DNA of 64,000 bases from assembly GCF_016901855.1 (NCBI RefSeq), contig NZ_JACJKY010000001.1, positions 1 to 64,000 of the forward strand. The letters run 5' to 3'. Positions within the stretch are counted from its first letter, which is position 1. Every line of letters begins with the position of its first letter. This DNA is from Merdimmobilis hominis. Lineage in GTDB: Bacteria; Bacillota; Clostridia; Oscillospirales; Ruminococcaceae. Made by a program: the position numbers and the translations under genes. The notes under the pieces were generated by a model that saw only the letters and a program-made list of their open reading frames with translations, was not told where the DNA came from and ran no database searches. Positions 42,453 to 51,339 of the stretch are shown in pieces.

Positions 42453-44303
42453 TTACTGTGCGGGTGCTGCGGCGGCTTCCTGTGCCTTTTTCTTTGCCCG
42501 GTATTCCCGTGCTTTCATGCGGTCATACTCCCGTCGCTTTTCAAGGTTACGCGCCCGGTACTCCCTTGAATACTGCCGGTGGTAGGCGCGGCTCTTTTCC
42601 TTTTGGGCTTCCTCGATTTTCTCCCGCATTTGCCGGATTTCCTGCTCCGTTGGCTCTGTAAGCTGTGTCACTTCGTTCTCAAATTTGCCGATATAGTTGA
42701 AATATATCCCGATGTGCTGAATGGCTTGTTTTGCCCTTTTCTTGTCGCGCTCATGCACTTCAATCCGGCTGATAAACTCGTTGAGAATGGCGGGGGTCAG
42801 GTCGGTAAAGGCAGCGTAGCGTTCCGTCAGCTTCAAAAACTTCTGCGCCCGTCCGCCCGCGTTCTCAAAAGCGGATAGCTGCTCTTGCAGCTCGGCAAGC
42901 TCCGCTTTCAGCGCATAGTATTCTTCTGAATACTTCTGCGACATTTGCTCATAGCGGTCTTGCGGGATCGTGCCGAGGGCGTTGTCCTCATAGAGCTTGT
43001 TCAGCACCTTGTCAATCTGTTCAAGGCGCGTCGTGATTTGCGGGATACGCTTCTGCTGTTTCTTGGTCTTGTCGGTCTGCTGCATGGCAAGGTTCTTTTT
43101 CACTAAGGCTTCAAACTCCGCCCGGTTGCTGATAGAGTAGTCCTCGATTTTCTTCAGCACTTCCGCGACGGTCTGCATGAGCAAATCCGCGTCAATGATG
43201 TGTGGGGAATGGCACTTGGGGTTTTTGGCTTTCCCCTTGTGGTACTCGCTGCAATAGGCAACGTGCCGCTTGCCGCCGTTTCTGTAATCTATGCGGATGT
43301 GCATTTTTGCGCCGCAATCCTTACAGAAAAGCAAGCCCGACAAAGGGTGGATTTCCCCGTCCCCGTTGGGGCGTCTGACGGGCGCGTTTTCCAAAATCCG
43401 CTGTGCGGTTTCAAAGTCGGCGCGGTCAATAATCGGCTCATGCACATTTTCGGTTATCTGCCATTGGCTCCGGTCTACATAGTGGTTCCGCTTGTCCCGG
43501 AAATGCTTTGTAGTCTTGAAGTTGACTACATCGCCGCAATACTCCTGCCGCGTAAGGATATGGGTCAAGGTGGCTTTGTTCCACTTGTAGCGGTTATCCT
43601 CATTGAGCGCCTTGTTTTTACACGTTCCCCGTCCCCGGTCTTTCATGTAGAAAGTGGGGGTAGGGATTTGCTCGTTTTTCAGATATACGGCGATTTGGTT
43701 GCGGTTCTTCCCGCCGATAAACAAACGGAAAATAAGGCGCACAACCTCGGCGGCTTCCTCGTCGATTATCCAAAAATCCTTGTTGTCCGGGTCTTTGACA
43801 TAGCCGTAGGGGGCTTCGGTGGCAATCGGCTTTCCGCTCATGCCTTTGGTCTTAATGCCCGTTTTCACTTTCTTGCTGATGTCCTTTGCGTACCACTCCG
43901 ACATGATGTTGATAAAGGGCGCAAACTCCAATGTGTCGGGCTTCTCGCTGTCAATGCCGTTGTTGACCGCGATAAAACGCACGTTGTTCCGTCTGAATAT
44001 CTCCATAGCGTTGCCGACTTGGAGATAGTCGCGCCCCCAGCGGGTAAGGTCTTTCATAATGCAAACGCCGATTTTCCCGTTTTCAACGTCCTCCATCATG
44101 CGGGAGTAGGCAGAACGGTCAAAAAATCTGCCGCTTTCATCGTCGTCGATGTAGTGCCGGATATTCGTCAGCCGCTGCCCTCTGGCGTAGTTCTCCAAAA
44201 AGATTTTCTGGTTCTGTATGCTGTTGCTCTCGCCGCCGTCCCTGTCCTCGTCCCCTACGGAAAGACGGGAGTAAAGGGCTGTGATTTTGTTGTAATCATT
44301 CAT
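42453..44303 (-). CDS. large serine recombinase of element C
   Basis: 616 residues from ATG 44303 (CAGGAGG 8 bases upstream). Catalytic Ser15 in TALYSRLSVGDED, IDDDESGRFFDRSAY, CIMKDLTRWGRDYLQVG, recombinase domain EAPYGYVKDPDNK, zinc ribbon LSGLLFCKDCGAKMH, long coiled coil and a basic C-terminus (YHRQYSREYRARN; REYDRMKAREYRAKK) rich in Arg/Lys/Tyr. Its sequence differs clearly from those of A and B. It starts 57 bases from the virD4 break, so the right end of C is directly upstream. Apparently intact, though its left end partner site is lost. Confidence 0.9.
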   Translation of the reverse strand: MNDYNKITALYSRLSVGDEDRDGGESNSIQNQKIFLENYARGQRLTNIRHYIDDDESGRFFDRSAYSRMMEDVENGKIGVCIMKDLTRWGRDYLQVGNAMEIFRRNNVRFIAVNNGIDSEKPDTLEFAPFINIMSEWYAKDISKKVKTGIKTKGMSGKPIATEAPYGYVKDPDNKDFWIIDEEAAEVVRLIFRLFIGGKNRNQIAVYLKNEQIPTPTFYMKDRGRGTCKNKALNEDNRYKWNKATLTHILTRQEYCGDVVNFKTTKHFRDKRNHYVDRSQWQITENVHEPIIDRADFETAQRILENAPVRRPNGDGEIHPLSGLLFCKDCGAKMHIRIDYRNGGKRHVAYCSEYHKGKAKNPKCHSPHIIDADLLMQTVAEVLKKIEDYSISNRAEFEALVKKNLAMQQTDKTKKQQKRIPQITTRLEQIDKVLNKLYEDNALGTIPQDRYEQMSQKYSEEYYALKAELAELQEQLSAFENAGGRAQKFLKLTERYAAFTDLTPAILNEFISRIEVHERDKKRAKQAIQHIGIYFNYIGKFENEVTQLTEPTEQEIRQMREKIEEAQKEKSRAYHRQYSREYRARNLEKRREYDRMKAREYRAKKKAQEAAAAPAQ

Positions 44304-44359
44304 GTGCATATCCTCCTGTGCGTCCATGTAGAGTTCCTTTACACTTAAGATTATGCACT

Positions 44360-44659
44360 CCATCGGGCAGAGCCGTACTCCGCGCCCTTGCGGTATTTCT
44401 TCGCGTTTTTCCCTTTGACATAGACTATCAAGCGGATAATCACCGCACCGACAATGCCGACAAGCAAATCCAACGGGTAAACGCTCGGCAAGGCGTTTTC
44501 AAAGGCTGCGGAAAATCCTTGTGTGATATTCAGTATCTTTGCAGAAATATCCGCGCCGGGGGCAAGCCGCACCGCCTGTCCGACTTTATCAAAGAGATAG
44601 ACAAAGAACACATAGGGGATATTCGGAAGTATCAGCTTTTTGTAGTTGATCTGCTTCAT
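44360..44659 (-). pseudogene. virD4: VirD4-like coupling protein, N-terminal fragment
   Basis: The first 100 codons (PNIPYVFFVYLFDKVGQAVR, membrane segments, KYRKGAEYGSARW) are the usual N-terminus of the Tn1549/ICE VirD4 coupling ATPase. After GSARW the family continues G(T)AEDI..., but here S-A-stop follows at the edge of element C. No ATPase domain is found anywhere in the window. Start overlaps the end of pcfB (ATGA-type). Confidence 0.88.
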
Positions 44660-45129
44660 ATCTCGCGCCCCCTGTCCATTTTCTTTACCTTGTCGCGGGC
44701 GGCGTTAAGCTGCTTCGCCTTGTCCTTTGCAGCGGCAAGGGCTTTGCGGATAGAGGGCTTTTTCTCCCGGTTCAGCTTCTTTGCGGAAAACTCTTGAAAC
44801 GCTGCGGTCATAACGTCCGCGTCCCGGCCTTTGAAAAACACAAGGTAACGGGTCTGCTCGCCCTTAACCTTTTTTAGCGAAAAATCTATGTTGTATTTCT
44901 TCGCCGTACTCTCAAAGGCTTTAATATTGCTGTCGGTGATCTCGATGTTGGAAACACCCGCGTTCTGCTTCATAAGCTGCCGCATGGTCTGTTTCCCATG
45001 CGCGGGTTTGCTTTTCTGCTCCAAAAACTTTTGGATTGCTTTCTGTAACGCCTGTTCGGTAAGCCGCGCCGCGCCTTTTCCCACTTTGACGTATAGGGCA
45101 ATCGTTTTTTGGGTTACTTCCTCCTGCAA
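44656..45129 (-). CDS. pcfB: PcfB family conjugation protein
   Basis: 157 residues. KTIALYVKVGKGAARLTEQA at the N-terminus, SNIKAFESTAKKYNIDFSLK in the middle and a Lys/Arg-rich C-terminal helix match PcfB/DUF3801. In pCF10, PcfB-type proteins sit next to the coupling protein, as here, and may act in the relaxosome. Intact, but its partner VirD4 is broken. Confidence 0.88.
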   Translation of the reverse strand: MQEEVTQKTIALYVKVGKGAARLTEQALQKAIQKFLEQKSKPAHGKQTMRQLMKQNAGVSNIEITDSNIKAFESTAKKYNIDFSLKKVKGEQTRYLVFFKGRDADVMTAAFQEFSAKKLNREKKPSIRKALAAAKDKAKQLNAARDKVKKMDRGREI

Positions 45130-45165
45130 GGTATCAACTCCTTTCCCGGTAAAGTGCGGCTATGC

Positions 45166-46110
45166 TCATTCGCCGCCGTATAAGTCGTGATTGACAAGGG
45201 CGGTATAGTAGCTGTCAATGGTACTCGGCGCGTTGAACAGCACCGCTTTTAGATACTGCTTGATGTTGCGCACTTTGGTTGTGTTCTCCCTCATGCAATC
45301 CAAAACAAACTCAATATGGCTGCTGTTCAGCTTCAAAAACTTGGATTTCACCAATTCGGCGGGGTAGTCGTCCCCGGCAATACGGATTGTCTTTCGGGCT
45401 GTGCAGACGGTTTCCAGCATAAGGTCAACAATCTCGTCCAAACGGTCTTTGTCAATTTTGCAGTTTTGAATGAGATGGTCGTATTCGATATTGTCCTTGA
45501 TAATCTCCCTGTAAATCTCTACTGCGCTATTGCTTTTCGCTTCCGTTCTTTTCCTTTCCGGCGGCGTAGCCGCTTCGCCATGCGCAAAGGGCAAGGGGTT
45601 TAGGGAATGGAAAGGAATGGAATCGGTACTTGATAAATCAGTAATTGATTGTTCTTTACTTAATATATCTTTATTTAATTGCGTTGGATTTTCCAACGTA
45701 GGTTTTTCCTGCGTAGGTTTTTCCAACGTTGGATTATCCAATGTTGGATTTTCCAATGTAGGTAAATCCAATATAGGCGGCTGTCCGCCGCTGGTAGCTG
45801 CTTCCGGCTCTCGCGGCTGCGGCTGCTCGTATATGACGTAATCTGCGCCCCGCAAGCGTCCCTTTTCGTCGCGCTCCCGGCTGCGCACGATATATCCGGC
45901 TTTTTCGAGTTCCTTTACCGCTTCGCGGATTGCGTCGATCTTCTCCCGGTTGATATGGGATAAGCCCGCAAGGGTATAATCCCAATCTTCGGGCAGCGAA
46001 AGCATTTGCGACAACAAGCCCTTTGCCTTTAAGGACAATTCCTTGTTTCGCAAGTGGTGGTTGCTCATAACGGTATATCCCGTATTTCGCTCCACTCTGA
46101 AAACTGCCAT
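45166..46110 (-). CDS. ICE replication-initiation/helix-turn-helix protein (DUF6017 type)
   Basis: 314 residues. N-terminal winged helix (FRVERNTGYTVMSNHHLRNK; LSLKAKGLLSQMLSLPEDWD), a central linker (about 115-150) made of short tandem PTLENPTLDN-like repeats, then a C-terminal domain (EIYREIIKDNIEYDHLIQNC; SSHIEFVLDCMRENTTKVRN). This is the replication-type protein that opens the conjugation operon of Tn1549-like elements. The repeat is also visible at DNA level around 45690-45775. Confidence 0.85.
   Translation of the reverse strand: MAVFRVERNTGYTVMSNHHLRNKELSLKAKGLLSQMLSLPEDWDYTLAGLSHINREKIDAIREAVKELEKAGYIVRSRERDEKGRLRGADYVIYEQPQPREPEAATSGGQPPILDLPTLENPTLDNPTLEKPTQEKPTLENPTQLNKDILSKEQSITDLSSTDSIPFHSLNPLPFAHGEAATPPERKRTEAKSNSAVEIYREIIKDNIEYDHLIQNCKIDKDRLDEIVDLMLETVCTARKTIRIAGDDYPAELVKSKFLKLNSSHIEFVLDCMRENTTKVRNIKQYLKAVLFNAPSTIDSYYTALVNHDLYGGE
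45690..45775. repeat. short degenerate tandem repeat inside the 45166 gene
   Basis: A 15-base unit of the form TTTTCCAACGTAGG / TTATCCAATGTTGG is repeated about six times with variants and encodes Pro-Thr-Leu-Glu/Asp-Asn/Lys units. Confidence 0.75.
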
Positions 46111-46238
46111 ATTTCCTCACTTCCTCTCTTGGTATGCGTGGACAATTAGAAAGCCGTTTTCGGCTGTTTTGGTATTGCAATATGCCCTTTGCCGTTTTCG
46201 CGCCTGCAAAGCCGCATGGCACAAGGGCTTTTGCCCGT

Positions 46239-46457
46239 CTATTTGTCCATGCTGGCGTGCGTTTTCCGCGTCCTTTTGCCGGGGCAATAGGGACACTCTT
46301 TGAAAACGCAAAACTCATATTTCCACCCGGGGCGGTAGAAACGGCAAGTGCCGCAATCTTCATCATCTCCGGCACAACCGGATTGATAGCGGTCAAATCC
46401 CGGCTTCTGCTGCATGAGCAATTCAAACGCCCGCTGCTTGCCCTTTGTGAAATACAT
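46239..46457 (-). CDS. small cysteine-rich ICE protein
   Basis: 72 residues from ATG 46457 with AAAGGAGGTG 12 bases upstream. Six to seven cysteines in DCGTCRFYRPGWKYEFCVFK and ECPYCPGKR suggest zinc or Fe-S binding. It is common at this end of Tn1549-like elements. Function unknown. Confidence 0.65.
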   Translation of the reverse strand: MYFTKGKQRAFELLMQQKPGFDRYQSGCAGDDEDCGTCRFYRPGWKYEFCVFKECPYCPGKRTRKTHASMDK

Positions 46458-46490
46458 TCCGGCTGCACCTCCTTTCCTGCGGGCATAAAA

Positions 46491-46536
46491 AAACGGCGTT
46501 ACTTTCTCCCCCAAAGGGGTTAAGGTAACGCCGTTT
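46491..46536. terminator. long inverted repeat near the right end of element B
   Basis: AAACGGCGTTAC (46491-46502) and GTAACGCCGTTT (46525-46536) with an inner CCCC/GGGG stem. It has T's on either side depending on strand, so it could terminate transcription in both directions and insulate the element end. Confidence 0.7.
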
Positions 46537-46615
46537 GTGTGCGTATTCAGTTTTTAACACATTCCCTGTCTATCCGCTGTCCGCAAAACCATTGATTTTA
46601 TTAGCTTTTTGCCGC

Positions 46616-46640
46616 TATCGCTATCACACCTCATTATTTG
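46616..46640. other. right attachment region of element B
   Basis: TATCGCTATC (46616-46625) is the inverted copy of GATAGCGATA at 32952-32961, and TTTG (46637-46640) repeats the core at 32939-32942. From 46640 on, the sequence is tnpX of element A. Confidence 0.82.
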
Positions 46641-48073
46641 AACGCCCGGATTTTCAGCGCATGATGGACGATGTGGAAGCCGGAAAAGTAAACTGCATTG
46701 TCACGAAAGACCTTTCCCGTTTCGGGCGGGAACATGTGATGATGGACTACTATCTGGAATTTCTGTTCCCGGAAAAACGGGTGCGCTACATCGCCGTTGC
46801 GGAGAATGAGGACACAGAGAAAGGGCTTTCCGATTTTGTCCCGTTCAAAAACCTGTTCAATGAATGGTTTGCGAAAGATACAAGCCGCAAGGTAAAGGCC
46901 GCTTTCAAAGCAAAGTTTGCCACAGGACAGCGTATCGGCGCTTATGCTCCCATCGGGTACAGGAAACACCCGGAAATCAAAAACAAGCTGATAATCGACG
47001 AGGAAACCCGCTGGATAGTGGAGAAGATTTTTGACCTCGCCATTCATGGCAGAGGGGCGGCCAGTATCACAAGAATACTGATTGCGGAAAAGGTTCCCAC
47101 GCCGGGATTTATCAACTTCCAGCGTGACGGGACTTTCGCAAACATCTATGCGGGTGCGCCAGAGGAAAAAAGCTACGCATGGACGATAGCGCAGGTCAAG
47201 AGCATTATGAAAGACGAAACCTATATCGGCCATACCATCCACTACCGGGAAACAAACATTTCCTTTAAGAACAAGCGGAGGATACGCAAGCCCCAAAGTG
47301 AATGGGTGCGGGTGGAGAACACGCAGGAGCCGATTATCAGCGAACAGGTTTTCCGGCAGGTACAGGAGCAGATAGCAAACCGCCGCAGAAAATGCAAGGA
47401 CGGTACAACACAGATTTTTTCCGGATTGGTAAAATGTTCGGATTGCGGCTGGTCGTTGTCCTATGGGGAGAACAGGCAGAACAGCAAGCCTTACGGCCAT
47501 TATCATTGTAGCAAGTACGGACAGGGCACACGCCAATGCTCCATGCATTATATCCGCTATGATGTGCTTTACGCCTATGTCCTCTCCCGTCTGCAATACT
47601 GGTCGGGGCTGGTACAGCATGATGAAGAACGGCTTTTGAAGCGGCTGTTAAACGCCAATGACAAGGGACAGGCCGCCGCAAGAAAGAAGCAAGCCGCAGA
47701 GTTGAACAAAGCGGAGAAGCGGAAAGCCGAAGTCGATACCCTGTTTGCCCGGATGTATGAGGACTGGGCGGCGGGGCGTATCACAGAATACAACTTCTCT
47801 ATGCTGTCCGGGAAGTACCAGAGCGAACAGGCTGAACTGGACACAAAGATTGAACAGCTTCAATCCGCTATCGCCACTGAAAGCCAGAACGCCGCAGACG
47901 CAGAAAAATGGATTGCCTTGATGAAAGAGTGCGTCAATCCAACAGAACTGACCGCCGAACTTTTGAATACGCTGATTGAAAAAATCGTTGTCCATGAAGC
48001 GGTCAAAGGTGAGGACGGAAGCCGGGAACAGGAGGTAGAAATCTTCTACCGCTTTATCGGCAAAATTGATTAA
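46640..48073 (+). pseudogene. tnpX-like serine recombinase, 3' part
   Basis: 477 codons from ERPDFQRMMDD to FYRFIGKID-stop. It holds KDLSRFGREHVMMDYYLEFL, the recombinase domain APIGYRKHPEIKN, the zinc ribbon FSGLVKCSDCGWSLSYGEN and the coiled coil. The open frame upstream to 46535 is element B sequence. Without the N-terminal Ser19 half this part cannot catalyse recombination. It would be restored if element B excised precisely. Confidence 0.93.
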
Positions 48074-48109
48074 ATGACACCAATATTTTTAACTATGTGA
48101 TACCGGGGG

Positions 48110-48112
48110 TTC
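48110..48112. other. right end core of element A
   Basis: TTC here and at 26972-26974 flank element A. Joining at this trinucleotide restores GTT-TCA-CAG-CCG (Val-Ser-Gln-Pro), the normal end of the XRE recognition segment. Confidence 0.8.
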
Positions 48113-49580
48113 ACAGCCGGATATCGCCAACCTGATGCGGATCTCCAAATATTTTGGAATCTCGGTGGATACGCTACTGCTTGACTCCAACACCCGCATT
48201 TTGGAGGAACTTCCTTATGAAAAGGAAATTCATCCTTCTTATCAAAAGCTTTATGAATGGGAGCTTTATTCTGCTGATCTGCTGACTGAATATCAGCAGT
48301 GCGTGGAAGAAGGACTGGACGTAAAACGGTATGAACCGCTGTTTTGTGCGGTGTCTCAAATGGAGAACGGCAAGTACAAAGAAAAGATGGCCGCGATTCT
48401 GTTTGAAATGGTATTAAATGCGCCGGTTGCCGCGGATTTTTGCTATAACGAACCGTCTGATTATGAAGCGATTACAGCGCTTTTAAAAGATCGTGCAAGA
48501 AAAACAGGCGTGCAGTCAGCTGACTTGCGCGAGAAGGTTTCCGGTGCATGGATCGGTCGGATCTGCGGGTGCTTGCTCGGAAAACCGATTGAGGGCATTC
48601 GGACCAAGGAGCTTTCAAAACTTCTGCGTGAATCCGGCAATCAGCCGATGCAGCGGTATATTCGATCGGATGATATTACGCCGCAGATGCTCGATACGTT
48701 TACGTTTTCATTCGGAAATCGGTGTTATGCGGATGTTGTGCCATGTGCGCCGGCGGATGATGACACGAACTATACTGTGATGGCAAGCTTTTTGATTGAA
48801 AAATACGGCCGTGAGTTTACCTCTGCGGATGTGGCGCAGATGTGGCTCGATTCTCAGCCGAAGGGTGCGTACTGCACGGCAGAACGGGTGGCATTCTGCA
48901 ACTTCGTGAAAGGGTATCTTCCGCCCGATTCTGCGGTGTATCAGAATCCATACCGCGAATGGATCGGCGCGCAGATCCGCGGTGATTACTTTGGATATAT
49001 CAATCCGGGTGATCCGGCAGAAGCGGCGCGGATGGCTTGGCGGGATGCAAGAATCTCGCATATCAAAAACGGCATTTACGGTGAGATGTTTGCCGCCGCA
49101 ATGATTGCACAGGCCGCAGTCAGCCGCGATATTCATACGATTCTGTATGCCGGTTTGGGAGAAATTCCGTCCACATCCAGACTGTATGAAGCGGTTTTGT
49201 ATGTCATCCGTGCGTTCGACGAGGGACGTACAATGGCAGACTGTTTGAAGGAAGTGCATCGGCGGTTCGATGAATATACGACACATGGTTGGTGTCATAC
49301 CATTTCCAATGCGATGATTGTGACAGCGGCACTGCTTTACGGACAGGGAGATTTCGGAAAATCGATTTGTCTGGCGGTAGAATCCGGATTTGATACCGAC
49401 TGCAACGGTGCAACTGTGGGTTCTGTGCTCGGAATGCGAAACGGACAGCAGGCAATCGGACCGGAGTGGACAAAACCGCTGCACGGTGCGCTGGATACAT
49501 CGATTTTCGGTGTCGGACGTATCTCGATTGACGAACTTGTCAATCAGACAATGAAACATATAAACCTTTCGAATCCATAA
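48113..49580 (+). pseudogene. 3' part of the XRE-ADP-ribosylglycohydrolase gene
   Basis: The frame resumes at QPDIANLMRISKYFGISVDT (rest of the XRE fold), then an ADP-ribosylglycohydrolase domain: GAWIGRICGCLLGKPIEG, metal-binding DDDTNYTVMA, and ESGFDTDCNGATVGSVLG with the second metal site. These Mg-dependent enzymes remove ADP-ribose from proteins or small molecules. From ATG 48135 a 481-residue protein retaining the whole hydrolase could still be made, but without its DNA-binding helix and native promoter. A strong terminator follows. Confidence 0.9.
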
Positions 49581-49586
49581 GAAATG

Positions 49587-49620
49587 AAAAAAGCCTGCGG
49601 CTTTGCCGCAGGCTTTTTTG
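49587..49620 (+). terminator. terminator of the ADP-ribosylglycohydrolase gene (bidirectional)
   Basis: A perfect 15-bp stem (AAAAAAGCCTGCGGC / GCCGCAGGCTTTTTT) with a 3-base loop. It also serves the convergent hslO operon, which ends 30 bases further on. Confidence 0.93.
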
Positions 49621-49648
49621 TTGTATCATTTTTGCGTATCGGAAGAAA

Positions 49649-50590
49649 TTACTGATCTTGTTCTTTCTGTTCAGCATTTTCTGCTGCTTCTTTTTGTTTT
49701 TGCTGTTTTTCACGGATCATTTCGCGCAGTGCTTCTTCGTTGAATTGATACCGGTTTTCGCAGAAATGGCAGACGATTTCAGCGCCGTGGTCTTCGTTGC
49801 AGATCTCCTCGATTTGTTCCACCGGCAGACTTTTGATCGTTTTGCGCGCACGTTCCGCACTGCATCCGCAGTGGTAAACAGGAGAAGCCTCTTCGAGCAG
49901 TTCCGGTGCAAGACCATCGAGCAGCCGTTCACAAATCTCTTTTGGAGAAAGTCCCTGCTCAATCATAGTCGAAACAGGCGGCAGTGTTTTTAAGTTTGCT
50001 TCGAGTTTGTCGATGCAGGATTCGTCTGCAAAGGGGAGCAGCTGTACCAAAAATCCGCCGGCCGCACGAACGGTCAGATCGGGATTTACGAGCACGCCAA
50101 GTCCGCAGACGGTCGGAATCTGCTCACTCACTGCATAGTAATTGGTGATGTCTTCGGCAATTTCTCCGGAAACAATCGGTGTTTGTCCGATATACGGTTC
50201 TTTTAAACCGAGATCTTTGATGACACTCAAAAAACCGTCAGTGCCTACAGCGCCGCGTACGTCAAGCTTTCCGGCTTCGTTTAACGGGATTTCCACAATA
50301 TAATTGTCGGCGCAGGCTTTCACATTGCCGTTTGCATCGGAAACCGCCAAAACCCTTCCCGCAGGGCCGTTTCCGTCTAAGCGGAGCGTCAGCGTGTCGT
50401 TTTCGCCTTTTAATGAAAAGCCAATCATCGACGCGGCAGTCGAGAGACGGCCAAGCGCCGCAGTTACAACAGCGCTCGGTTTGTGGATTTGTTCAATGCG
50501 GCTGACGATATCTGTGGAGTCAAGTGCACATGCCATCACAGATCCGTCATTTGAAATCATGCGGACGAGTGTCCCCATATCATCAATCAT
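49649..50590 (-). CDS. hslO: redox-regulated chaperone Hsp33
   Basis: 313 residues. LVRMISNDGSVMACALDSTD at the N-terminus, the Gly-rich YTGQTPIVSGEIAEDI-like segment (EPYIGQTPIVSGEIAEDITN), and the zinc redox switch with CGCS and CHFC near the C-terminus. Oxidation of these cysteines activates holdase activity. The C-terminal Lys/Gln/Glu-rich tail is longer than usual. Its start overlaps the stop of the upstream methyltransferase by 4 bases. Confidence 0.95.
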   Translation of the reverse strand: MIDDMGTLVRMISNDGSVMACALDSTDIVSRIEQIHKPSAVVTAALGRLSTAASMIGFSLKGENDTLTLRLDGNGPAGRVLAVSDANGNVKACADNYIVEIPLNEAGKLDVRGAVGTDGFLSVIKDLGLKEPYIGQTPIVSGEIAEDITNYYAVSEQIPTVCGLGVLVNPDLTVRAAGGFLVQLLPFADESCIDKLEANLKTLPPVSTMIEQGLSPKEICERLLDGLAPELLEEASPVYHCGCSAERARKTIKSLPVEQIEEICNEDHGAEIVCHFCENRYQFNEEALREMIREKQQKQKEAAENAEQKEQDQ

Positions 50591-51339
50591 CCTTTCTGTT
50601 TTTTGCTTTTGGTGACATAGACAACACGTTCGGTCGTTTCGTCAGGCGGATCGAAGGTATCACCTTTGTAACAGGTCAAAAGCGATAATCCCGCCTGTTC
50701 AATGAGCGCGCAGATTTCATCATGGGAATAAGCGCGTTCCGAAAATGTTTCCGTTTCACGTGTGTATTGTCCTGCGTGGGCTTCGGCAAAAAAATCGAGT
50801 GTAATGTCGATTGTGCGGTCGTGACAGGGACTGTTCTGCCACACACAAAACACGTCATCCGTATCATAGACAAACACTTTGTCCGAAAGCACCTTTTCGT
50901 GTTTATAGATGGTGTTCATGTCGAAGATGAAAATGCCGTCCGGCGCCAAAAACAGGCTTACATTTTGAAATGCTTTCAAAACCGCTTCGCTGTTTGGCAG
51001 ATGATTCAAGCTGTCGAGTGCACAAATACAGCAGTCGACGGTGCCATATAAGTCAAGCGCCGTCATATCCTGACATAGATATAAGATATCAAGACCCGAA
51101 TCGTATTTTTTGTTCATGGCTTCCATGAGCATTTCCTCTGAACTGTCCACACCGATCACATCATAGGAAAGCGAAGCCATCACTTCGGAAAGAGAGCCTG
51201 TACCGCATGCAAGATCCAAAAGGATCGGGCCGGGCGGCGGATTTTGTTTTAAAATCGCATGAAAATATTCCCCACGCGTGCGGTAGGGAATATTGGACGT
51301 AAGCGTATCATAAAACTTTGAAAAATAAGCGTAGCTCAT
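50587..51339 (-). CDS. class I SAM-dependent methyltransferase
   Basis: 250 residues. SAM-binding motif LLDLACGTGSLSEVMASLSY (about 37-56), GVDSSEEML, and CICALDSLNHLPN (post-I motifs). It resembles the YqeM/UbiE-like group found next to yerC or hslO; the substrate is unknown. It overlaps both yerC and hslO by 4 bases in a tight three-gene operon. Confidence 0.88.
   Translation of the reverse strand: MSYAYFSKFYDTLTSNIPYRTRGEYFHAILKQNPPPGPILLDLACGTGSLSEVMASLSYDVIGVDSSEEMLMEAMNKKYDSGLDILYLCQDMTALDLYGTVDCCICALDSLNHLPNSEAVLKAFQNVSLFLAPDGIFIFDMNTIYKHEKVLSDKVFVYDTDDVFCVWQNSPCHDRTIDITLDFFAEAHAGQYTRETETFSERAYSHDEICALIEQAGLSLLTCYKGDTFDPPDETTERVVYVTKSKKQKG

Larger units (their letters stand above)
39833..44360. 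mobile_element. element C: IME inserted in virD4 of element B, left end deleted
   Basis: The right edge lies at about 44359, where virD4 breaks off after GSARW. Contents in minus-strand order: serine recombinase, TnpW-like, conserved small protein, RlmA(II)-like cargo, DUF3847 protein, oriT, MobA/L relaxase N-terminus. The relaxase is fused at about 39833 to the middle of a VirB6-like gene of B, so a deletion removed the far end of C, the 3' part of virD4 and the 5' part of virB6. Confidence 0.78.
32939..46640. mobile_element. element B: decayed ICE inserted in tnpX of element A
   Basis: About 13.7 kb. The target TTTG is found at both ends (32939-32942 and 46637-46640). A 10-bp inverted repeat GATAGCGATA lies just inside each end (32952-32961; inverted at 46616-46625), embedded in a longer imperfect terminal repeat. 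A serine recombinase gene stops 7 bases from the left core. The content is of Tn1549/Tn916-like conjugative type (PcfB, VirD4, VirB6-like, PrgI, orf7/orf8 regulators, replication initiator) plus an RlmN/Cfr-like cargo. Element C interrupts virD4, and two deletions removed most transfer genes. Confidence 0.88.
26972..48112. mobile_element. element A: Tn4451-like mobilizable element (contains B and C)
   Basis: About 21.1 kb inserted in the XRE-ADP-ribosylglycohydrolase gene. The duplicated TTC at 26972-26974 and 48110-48112 marks the ends; the core can be read as TC/GA, the GA target dinucleotide typical of TnpX-type recombinases. Subterminal GATACCACAT (left) resembles inverted GGTATCACAT (right) in 8 of 10 positions. 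Own genes: ANT(6), P-loop kinase, XRE regulator, cysteine-rich protein, RepA-like initiator, MobV relaxase, TnpW and a TnpX-like recombinase at the right end. tnpX is split by element B, so A should be unable to excise with its own enzyme. Confidence 0.9.

Noticed and set aside
43200..44348. Long plus-strand ORF (382 codons) opposite serine recombinase C
   Set aside because: It is the antisense shadow of the recombinase gene, whose domains and motifs are all on the minus strand.
45690..45775. CRISPR-like array
   Set aside because: The repeats are about 15 bases, degenerate and contiguous without spacers, and lie inside an open reading frame.
46117..46311. Possible small minus-strand gene between the Cys-rich protein and the initiator gene
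   Set aside because: The distal part (RAYCNTKTAENGFLIVHAYQ) looks protein-like, but there is no ATG with a ribosome site and it overlaps the Cys-rich gene. Left uncalled.
46634..47620. Long minus-strand ORF opposite the tnpX 3' part
   Set aside because: Antisense shadow of a clear recombinase; no protein-like features or start site.
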